NCBI GenBank assembly: GCA_003695565.1
Contig: RFIQ01000228.1
Location: 1 to 34,859, forward strand
DNA length: 34,859 bases
Direction of reading: 5' to 3'
Source of the DNA: Planctomycetota bacterium
Lineage (GTDB): Bacteria; Planctomycetota; Planctomycetia; Pirellulales; Pirellulaceae
The notes under the pieces were generated by a model, which did not search any database, was not told where the DNA came from, and saw only the letters and a program-made list of their open reading frames with translations. How positions within the stretch are numbered: position 1 is the first letter of the stretch; each line of letters opens with the position of its first letter. Shown one piece after another: positions 28,001 through 34,859 of the stretch. The position numbers and the translations under genes were made by a program.

Positions 28001-29287
28001 GTGCACGATCGACCCCTTCAAAGCAGCCTATTCTTGCGCGCCCGGCATTGCGCTGCCGGTCGTGTGGGATCGCTGTGCAGGAGGTTGGGCGGGATCCTGC
28101 CACTTCGGGTGTTTTGCATAGCATTGCTCGGCATGTTGTGCCAAGCGGCCTGGACCGCGGAGCCCATCGAGCGTGGGACGGCACTGCAAGGGCCAACCGT
28201 CCCAACCGGGGAATCGACGAACGCCTGGCCAGAGGACTCGGCAGTCGCGATCACCGGCCTGGATGTGGGACGTTCGGCAGCCGATCGCTGGATCCCCAGC
28301 CAACTCTTGCGCGACCGGGCGATGACGGTGCGACACCTGTACCAGAGTGCGGGGGCCGATCGGCGACGCGGGGCAGCCGTGCTGGCCAACTTTTTTTGTA
28401 CGCAGGCGGATTATCAGGATTCCGTCGGAGCTGCGGCGGGGATGAAAGCGTACTACGCCTGGATCGCCGCGGGGACGCAATTGGGGATCATCGAATCGGC
28501 CGTCGAGCAATTGCACGAGCAGCAGCAGTTGCTGCAGCGACTGATCGAATCGGGCGTCACCCCTTCGTTCGATCTGTCGAGTATCGAACGGGCTGATCTA
28601 AAGTTGCAAGATCTGCGTTTGCAGGCGCAGCAACAGCAGCGTCAGGCAGCCACCGGACTGCTGGAGTTGACGGGGTTGGACCTGCAGGAGGCCGTGGTCG
28701 AAAGATTGGATGTAATGCCCACCGCGCTGGATTGCGATGGACTGCAGACGCTGGCACTGAGCACGCGCGCCGATTTGCAGGCTTGGAGAAACCTGTATCG
28801 CTGCACCGACGCTGGTTCCGCCGACATGCTGGCGCGCGCCTTGAACACCGGCATCGGCAATTGGGGCATCCCACTGCCGCCGCAATCGCGGTTGCCACAG
28901 TTGTTCGGATGCGATCGATCCGGATGTCTGGCTGCCGATCTGCGACGCGAGATTTGGAAAACGATCGAGTTGCAGGAACGCTGGATCCGCATCGATGTCG
29001 GCGAGAAGTGTGCGCACCTGGAGACGGCGTACCAGAGGATGGAGTTGGCCGCCGGGCTGGTCGCCAGTTGGCGATCCCGGCTGGAACGCTTGGAGGAGCT
29101 GGAACGGTACGGCCGCGGTCGCCCGGAGGAGGCCGCCAGCGCCAGTGCGGAGTTGCATCAGGCGGAAGCCGAATGGGTCATGCGCAGATTCGAGGCTCGG
29201 TTGGCCGAAATCGAGCTGGCCGAGAGCATCGGAGGGCTGGCACGCCGCTGCCGGGAAGGAAGTGCCTGGTTCGTCGCCGCACCCTAA
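28001..29287 (+). CDS. TolC-like outer-membrane efflux protein (divergent)
   Basis: N-terminal hydrophobic segment LPLRVFCIALLGMLCQAAWTAEP; long paired helical regions (GTQLGIIESAVEQLHEQQQLLQRLIESGVTPSFDLSSIERADLKLQDLRLQAQQQQRQA); adjacent to ABC exporter genes. Confidence 0.6.
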   Translation: MHDRPLQSSLFLRARHCAAGRVGSLCRRLGGILPLRVFCIALLGMLCQAAWTAEPIERGTALQGPTVPTGESTNAWPEDSAVAITGLDVGRSAADRWIPSQLLRDRAMTVRHLYQSAGADRRRGAAVLANFFCTQADYQDSVGAAAGMKAYYAWIAAGTQLGIIESAVEQLHEQQQLLQRLIESGVTPSFDLSSIERADLKLQDLRLQAQQQQRQAATGLLELTGLDLQEAVVERLDVMPTALDCDGLQTLALSTRADLQAWRNLYRCTDAGSADMLARALNTGIGNWGIPLPPQSRLPQLFGCDRSGCLAADLRREIWKTIELQERWIRIDVGEKCAHLETAYQRMELAAGLVASWRSRLERLEELERYGRGRPEEAASASAELHQAEAEWVMRRFEARLAEIELAESIGGLARRCREGSAWFVAAP

Positions 29288-29398
29288 GTCAGCCCCGCCG
29301 ATGCGTGCACATGCTCGGGGTGATTGGCGCTGGGTGCGCTCGAGCCTCGTCGCCCTCAAACGGTCCAGGGCGCGCGGCGGCGGTCGAGCGATCGCCGT

Positions 29399-30586
29399 CT
29401 AGAACAAGGAGGCTGGATCGGTAGTGAACAGCTTGCGCATCGCAAACACGCCGCTGACCACGCACATGCCCAGGGTCAAAGTGAACACAATCGTGGCGCG
29501 GACCAGCGTCATGGCCATGATCAATCCGCTGGTTTCGGTCAGCAGGGCATACAGCCCCCATGAGATCAGCGCGCCAGGAACGAAACCCAAGCAGGCCAGG
29601 TAGAAGGATTGCGCGACGACAAATCGCACGAAGTAGGCCGGTGGGTATCCCATGGCCTTGAGCGTGGCGAATTCGGGCAAGTGGTCCGTGATATCGGTGA
29701 ATTGAATCTGATAGCAAATGATCGCGCCGACGACCAGCCCCAGCAGCACGCCCACGGTAAAGATCTTGCCGATTGGCGTGGACCGCAACCAGAACGCCTT
29801 CTCGCGCGCGATCAAGTCTCGCGTGGGCATCACCTGAATCTGCGCTGGGGCCAGGTCCTGCAATTCCGCGGCGGCGAGCTGCAATGCGTCGGTGTCGACC
29901 GCATCGAGGTGAATCAATCCGATATCGATCACCTCGTTGGGTTCTCCGCCGGGATTCCGCCAGGGAAAATACTGGGCGTAGACGTCGGTGGTCATCAGCA
30001 GGGTACCATCGCTGCTGAAGTCGGTCCCCATGCTGAAAAAATCGATCAGTGGCACCTGTTGTCCGTTCAGCTCCGCGTACTGTGTGCGCAGCTCTTCAAC
30101 ATCACTGGCGAAGCCATACATGGATTTGCTTCGTCGGTCCACCAATGCCCCTCCCAACTGACGGGCGCGAGCCAGGCGTTGCCGCAGCTCCGGGTCGCGG
30201 AACATCTGCGGCACGTCGGTTTCCACGGCCATGACGCGGATGGGCCGCGGGCGACGCCCCGCGACGTGGATGCGGGCGGTCCCTCGTTCCAGTTGCAGCG
30301 GCATCATGCGGCCGCCGGCGCAGCGTCCGGCCACTGCCTCCAGCAACCGCCGGGAAAAACGCTGCTCGGTTGTCAAGTTGTAGCGCGACCGGCTGATCAC
30401 CGCCAGGTTGGCGTAAGAGGTATCCAGCGGTGCCAGGATTTGCACATTGTTGTCGATCAAGGCGCCGCGAAATCCGATTTGCATGAACATCAGCACCACG
30501 GCGAACCCCACGCCGCTGGCCGCCAGCAGGCACTTGCGCCAACTGCTGGTCAGGTTTTTCCATGCCAATGGGGTTCGCGTGCTCAT
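29399..30586 (-). CDS. DevC-like (FtsX/MacB-type) ABC transporter permease
   Basis: LAWKNLTSSWRKCLLAASGVGFAVVLMFMQIGFRGAL; TPIGKIFTVGVLLGLVVGAIICYQIQFTDITDHLPEFATLKAMGY; C-terminal TM helices, MRKLFTTDPASLF. Confidence 0.9.
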   Translation of the reverse strand: MSTRTPLAWKNLTSSWRKCLLAASGVGFAVVLMFMQIGFRGALIDNNVQILAPLDTSYANLAVISRSRYNLTTEQRFSRRLLEAVAGRCAGGRMMPLQLERGTARIHVAGRRPRPIRVMAVETDVPQMFRDPELRQRLARARQLGGALVDRRSKSMYGFASDVEELRTQYAELNGQQVPLIDFFSMGTDFSSDGTLLMTTDVYAQYFPWRNPGGEPNEVIDIGLIHLDAVDTDALQLAAAELQDLAPAQIQVMPTRDLIAREKAFWLRSTPIGKIFTVGVLLGLVVGAIICYQIQFTDITDHLPEFATLKAMGYPPAYFVRFVVAQSFYLACLGFVPGALISWGLYALLTETSGLIMAMTLVRATIVFTLTLGMCVVSGVFAMRKLFTTDPASLF

Positions 30587-30607
30587 CGTCCTCGCTCGAC
30601 GCCTCGG

Positions 30608-31855
30608 TTAAAACAGATTGGCCGGTTCGGCTTTCCACAGTTTGCGCAGCGCCAGCAGCCCGCTGAAGATGCACATGGCTGCACCCAGCACAGCCACCGC
30701 ACCGATCCGTTGCCACGTCATGATCAAAGGAATGCCCGAAGCCAGGCCCACGGCCCGGTACAACGCCTCGGCGACTCCCCAAGCTGCCAGGAAGCCGCAG
30801 GTGCTCAACACCACAGCCTGGGTCAACACCACGCTACACAAGTATTTTCGCGAATAACCCATTGCCAGCAATGTGGCGTACTCCGGCAAACGGTTGGCCA
30901 CGTCGGTGGCCAACACCATGTACACGATCGCGGCACCGACGACCAGGGACAGGGCCACACCCATTTGAAAGATCAGCCCGATGGGGGTTTCCCACAGCCA
31001 GCGCCGTTTCTCCCACTGGAGCATTTCGTCGCGCGACAGAATCTCGACCGGCAACACCTCCGAGGTCGATCCGTCGACCGAGGAAGCGGGCCCGCTCAGC
31101 GCCAACTTGCGCTTCGTGGCATCGATGATGGAAGCGAGCTGCTCGTCCGCTGCCTCCGACTCGGTCTCTACCAACCCCAGGGAACAGGTGCGGTCCATCT
31201 CCCAGGGCCAGATGCGGGACATCGCCGCGCGCCCCATCACGGCCAGACCATTGGAAGCCAATCCGGTCCCCAAATGGAACGTCCCGGCGATGCGATAGCT
31301 CTGGTTGCCGATTTCCGTTGTGCGTCGGCGGGAGACATCCTCGGCACCGAATCGCCGGCCGTCCCAGGGCCCGTATTCGGCGTGGGTCGTATCATCGATC
31401 AAAATGCAATCGGGGCGGCGGAGCAGATGGGCCTGCTCCTCGACTTCCTTCAGCCGCAGGGCCAGTCCATCCTCGGGGTCCAACCCGTAGATGGCGATGG
31501 GCAAGAACTGCGGTACGAACGTCCCTTGCTCCGTTTGGGAGCTCGTGGGAAGGGTGCGCCAATTCTGGATGGTCACCCACAGCGGACGCGCCGACCGCAC
31601 GCCCGGCACGTTGCGCACGGCAGCCAGCCAGTGCGTGTCGATCGTACCGGCTTCATACAGATGCGCGTAGTCGTACGAGCGGAGGATGAAATCGAACCGC
31701 AAGCGTTCCAGCACGTTGACGGCGGTATGGGAAACGGCTCCCATGAATCCCAACTGCATGAAGACCAGCAGCAGGGCGAACGCCACCCCGCCCACCGAAA
31801 CGGACGCCTTTGCGCCTTGATGCATCAAATTCAGGATTGCCAGTTGTGTTTTCAT
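30608..31855 (-). CDS. DevC-like ABC transporter permease (paralogue)
   Basis: LAILNLMHQGAKASVSVGGVAFALLLVFMQLGFMGAV; TPIGLIFQMGVALSLVVGAAIVYMVLATDVANRLPEYATLLAMGY; LRKLWKAEPANLF. Confidence 0.9.
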   Translation of the reverse strand: MKTQLAILNLMHQGAKASVSVGGVAFALLLVFMQLGFMGAVSHTAVNVLERLRFDFILRSYDYAHLYEAGTIDTHWLAAVRNVPGVRSARPLWVTIQNWRTLPTSSQTEQGTFVPQFLPIAIYGLDPEDGLALRLKEVEEQAHLLRRPDCILIDDTTHAEYGPWDGRRFGAEDVSRRRTTEIGNQSYRIAGTFHLGTGLASNGLAVMGRAAMSRIWPWEMDRTCSLGLVETESEAADEQLASIIDATKRKLALSGPASSVDGSTSEVLPVEILSRDEMLQWEKRRWLWETPIGLIFQMGVALSLVVGAAIVYMVLATDVANRLPEYATLLAMGYSRKYLCSVVLTQAVVLSTCGFLAAWGVAEALYRAVGLASGIPLIMTWQRIGAVAVLGAAMCIFSGLLALRKLWKAEPANLF

Positions 31856-31939
31856 GGCATGCCGCCGTGGTCCGGCTGGGCAGGGGAGGAGTTGTCAACA
31901 GCGGGGACCGATGCGTCGGCAGCCCACCGGGCCGCTCGG

Positions 31940-33181
31940 TTACATCGATGACCCGGTTTCGGCGGGGCCCGGCGCCCCCCGGGCGATCGTCACTTCTACC
32001 TGCAACTGCAGCCATTGGCTGGCTGGCGGGCAATCCTCGCGATCGATGTCGATATCGACCTTAACCGCACGAAAATCGGTACGGGCCAGTGGATTCAGCG
32101 GCTTGAGAAGTGGCGTACCAACCAACGGGTGTCGCGTGCGAACCGTACCGTGCAGAACGCGGCCGGCGAAGGCGGGGCTTTGGATCTCGACCCGAGCTCC
32201 CGGCTGGACCAGACCAGCGTCGATGACGTTGACCTCCGCCTGGCAGATCAATTGGTCCACGTCGGCGCAGGCCAAGGCGGGCATCCCGGTCCCGGCTTCC
32301 CCCGCCTGAACATCGACCGCCAGCACGACTCCATCGAGTGGCGAACGCACCAAAGATGCCTCGAACTGAGCTTGGGCCGCCTGCAATTCGGTTTCCAGAC
32401 GCTGGACATCGAACCCTTTCTGGGCCGCAGCCAAGGCCTGCTCGGCCCCGCGCAATTGCAGCTCGGCAGCCTCGTTTCCCCAACGGACCTGTTGTTCGGC
32501 TTCCTCCAAGGCAATACGTTTCTCCAACAACTCCCGTTCCGCTTCCTGCACAGCCATGCGTTGCCGCAGCAACTCGGTCTCGTCGACAAACCCCTTCAGC
32601 GACTCGTCCCGAGCTATGCGTTCCAGTTTGTTCAAAGCGAGTTGGGCGGTCTCCAGTTGCTTCTGCGCCAAGTCGATCAACTCCCGCCGCCGATCCAGCC
32701 CCTGGCGAGCGGCCGCCAACCGCTTCAGCTCCAAACGGGCCGCCTCGACCTGCTGCTGGGCGGCTGCCACGGCTTGTTGCTGGCCGAATCTGCCGGCTTC
32801 CAACGCGGCTTGCAACGCCTCGATTTGCCGCTCCCGGGCACTTTCCGACGCCATGACCAGCAATTTCTCCCCCGGCTCGATGTGCTGGCCGACCTCGACC
32901 AGCACTTGCTGGATCACATCGCCGGGCGGAGCCGATATCTCGACGATGCCTCCCCGCGGCAGGATCTTGCCCTGGGCTACGATCACGGGTGCAGTGCCAT
33001 TTTGCACCAGGGAAATCGCGGGCAATTCAACATCGATGGCGGGGTCGGACCGAGCCTCGCGCCATGGCTGTGCCCATGGAATCAACGTCCACAGGATCGC
33101 CACCACTGCGAGCAGGGGGACGAACATCCGCGTCCACAATCGGTTCATTCTGGCGTGTTTCATGGATCCAAGCTTCTGCAT
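31940..33181 (-). CDS. HlyD/DevB-like membrane fusion protein
   Basis: N-terminal TM (MFVPLLAVVAILWTLIPWAQ), lipoyl half-motifs (GKILPRGGIVEISAPPGDVIQQVLVEVGQHIEPGEKLLVM; VRSPLDGVVLAVDVQAGEAG), long coiled coil. Start at 33181 or 33163 uncertain. Confidence 0.9.
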   Translation of the reverse strand: MQKLGSMKHARMNRLWTRMFVPLLAVVAILWTLIPWAQPWREARSDPAIDVELPAISLVQNGTAPVIVAQGKILPRGGIVEISAPPGDVIQQVLVEVGQHIEPGEKLLVMASESARERQIEALQAALEAGRFGQQQAVAAAQQQVEAARLELKRLAAARQGLDRRRELIDLAQKQLETAQLALNKLERIARDESLKGFVDETELLRQRMAVQEAERELLEKRIALEEAEQQVRWGNEAAELQLRGAEQALAAAQKGFDVQRLETELQAAQAQFEASLVRSPLDGVVLAVDVQAGEAGTGMPALACADVDQLICQAEVNVIDAGLVQPGARVEIQSPAFAGRVLHGTVRTRHPLVGTPLLKPLNPLARTDFRAVKVDIDIDREDCPPASQWLQLQVEVTIARGAPGPAETGSSM

Positions 33182-33416
33182 TCGTACAATGATTGCAGCC
33201 CCACTGCAGCGACTGCCGAGGGAATGGCACTTTGCCCTAAGTTCATTTAGCATACTTCTTTCGTCTGAATCATACTCGGAATCGTTCTAGGATGCAGGCG
33301 ACTGGTCCCCGTCAAAAGCCCTTCGGGGCAGCGGCCGTCCCGCGCCAGGACATTGATCGCAGGCGTCCACCCCTGCGAAACATCGATTTGCACCTCGAAA
33401 ACTGAAGCGAACTACG

Positions 33417-34577
33417 ATGGGGGAAACCCATGCGTCAGGTTCAGCGGTCCGGTTCGATCCGCTGTTGAGAAAGAGAATCGCCGAGGGACAGCAACCGGCC
33501 GTCTCGGCCCTGGATGTCTGCCATTACTACGGCGGCGGCGAGTTGCGCAAGCAGGTGTTGTTCGACAACTCGCTCGATATCTACCCCGGCGAAATCATCA
33601 TCATGACCGGTCCCAGCGGTTCGGGCAAAACGACCCTCCTGACCCTGATCGGGACGCTGCGTCGCGTCCAGGAAGGGGAGCTGCGGGTCCTGGATTGCCC
33701 CCTGCACCAGGCATCCACGGCAGACATCCTGGCCCTGCGGCGCCAAATCGGATTTATCTTCCAAGCCCACAACCTGTTTGATTCGTTGACCGCCACGCAG
33801 AACGTCCGGATGGCCTTGGAGCTGGTCGACCCGAGGGGCAGTCGCACGGATCACAATCGCCGCGCTAAGGAAATGCTGGAAATGGTCGGCCTGGGGCACC
33901 GGACGGGGCACAAACCCAAACAGTTGTCCGGGGGCCAGAAACAACGGGTGGCCATCGCCCGCGGACTGGCGCACCGCCCCCGACTGGTTTTGGCCGACGA
34001 GCCCACTGCCGCACTGGATGAAGTCAGCGGGCGAACCGTCGTCGAACTGCTACGGAAAATGGCCAAGGAGGAACAAACGACCATCCTGATCGTCACGCAC
34101 GACAATCGGATTCTGGATGTTGCCGACCGCATCGTGAACCTGGTCGACGGTCGAATCCGTAGCGACGTGCTGGTCCAAGAAGCGGCCATTGTCGGCCAAA
34201 TGCTGATGCGCTGCGAACTGTTCCGCCATTTGACGCCCCGCAGCCTGACGGAAATGGCGGATCACTTGCATAGCGAGTCGTTTGATGCAGGCCAGACGGT
34301 GATTCGCGAAGGCGAGCCTGGTGACAAATTCTACTTGATTCGCCAAGGCCGAGTGTCGGTGCGCCGGGGCCCAGATCAACGCGAAGTCGCTGTACTGGGG
34401 GAAGGCGATTTCTTTGGCGAGATCGCCCTGCTGGAAGACAAACCGCGCAACGCGACCGTTGTCACCTTGGAGCCGTCAATCCTCTACTCGTTGAGCAAGC
34501 CCGAATTCCAGAAAGCGATGGCCGAGCAGGCATCGTTCGAAACCGAGATTCGCACCAGCCTGTTCGACCGCCAGTGA
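33417..34577 (+). CDS. DevA-like ABC transporter ATPase with C-terminal cyclic nucleotide-binding domain
   Basis: Walker A GPSGSGKTTLL, signature LSGGQKQRVAIARGLA, Walker B LVLADEPTAALD; then LFRHLTPRSLTEMADHLHSESFDAGQTVIREGEPGDKFYLIRQGRVSV...LGEGDFFGEIALLEDKPRNATVV (cNMP-binding domain). Confidence 0.95.
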   Translation: MGETHASGSAVRFDPLLRKRIAEGQQPAVSALDVCHYYGGGELRKQVLFDNSLDIYPGEIIIMTGPSGSGKTTLLTLIGTLRRVQEGELRVLDCPLHQASTADILALRRQIGFIFQAHNLFDSLTATQNVRMALELVDPRGSRTDHNRRAKEMLEMVGLGHRTGHKPKQLSGGQKQRVAIARGLAHRPRLVLADEPTAALDEVSGRTVVELLRKMAKEEQTTILIVTHDNRILDVADRIVNLVDGRIRSDVLVQEAAIVGQMLMRCELFRHLTPRSLTEMADHLHSESFDAGQTVIREGEPGDKFYLIRQGRVSVRRGPDQREVAVLGEGDFFGEIALLEDKPRNATVVTLEPSILYSLSKPEFQKAMAEQASFETEIRTSLFDRQ

Positions 34578-34640
34578 ACCTGGCGCGATCGAAAGTCGGC
34601 TGGATTCCCACCGCCATCGACTACCGTGTTCGATAGGATT

Positions 34641-34859
34641 GACGCTTCGCGATTGCAATCCTCTTCACTGGGGATGTCGCCGGCTGCAAGCCACGTCTAT
34701 GCTCTCCCACCTCCCCCGGGAGCCATCCTCCATGACGCTCCGCGATTACAATCCTCTTCACTGGGGACGTCGACAACTGCAAGCCACGCCTTTGCCACGT
34801 GGGTCCCTTTCGCCGAAAGGGACTCCCGCACGACGCCCCCATTGCACGTGGTTTTACCA
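34641..34859. repeat. ~93-98-bp tandem repeat array with a variable palindrome per unit
   Basis: gacgcYYcgcgattRcaatcctcttcactggggaYgtcg....ctgcaagccacg at 34641 and 34734, a possible third unit start at 34832. Hairpins CTCCC-CC-GGGAG (34711-34722) and GTCCCTTTCG-C-CGAAAGGGAC (34803-34823). Confidence 0.85.

Noticed and set aside
29609-31951. 780-aa ORF on + strand
   Set aside because: Antisense to both DevC-like permeases, His/Gln-rich composition typical of a shadow ORF.
34641-34859. CRISPR array
   Set aside because: Only two to three long imperfect units with palindromic variable parts; no short identical repeats with unique spacers and no cas genes.

Overview
High-GC, gene-dense bacterial chromosome segment. 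Gene content and protein style suggest a planctomycete, probably Pirellulales; this is inference. About 20 convincing CDSs, both strands used. Left to right: HNH endonuclease (-), RlmI-like methyltransferase (+), trpB-trpA (+), ComB-like phosphatase (-), RecQ (+), Cys-rich secreted protein (+), MutS (-), FliG (-), QueD/PTPS (-), two bacterial PH-domain membrane proteins (YdbS/YdbT-like, +), zinc-ribbon membrane protein (+), second RlmI-like methyltransferase (+), FAD-dependent protein (+), FlgM-like (-), GT4-type glycosyltransferase (+), a 1381-aa HEAT-repeat/DUF900-type hydrolase fusion (-), TolC-like outer-membrane factor (+), two DevC-like ABC permeases (-), HlyD/DevB-like membrane fusion protein (-) and a divergent DevA-like ABC ATPase fused to a cyclic-nucleotide-binding domain (+). 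No rRNA, tRNA, CRISPR array or transposase was recognised. The most unusual signals are (1) a short palindromic repeat, CCGxyAG-GGA-CTy'x'CGG followed by GGCGACTYTG, found as a ~55-bp tandem array in front of recQ and again, with two compensatory stem changes and an exact 54-bp period, in frame inside the YdbT-like gene; (2) palindrome-rich repeat clusters at both window edges; (3) the ABC ATPase-cNMP-binding fusion in a DevBCA-like exporter locus with two permeases.
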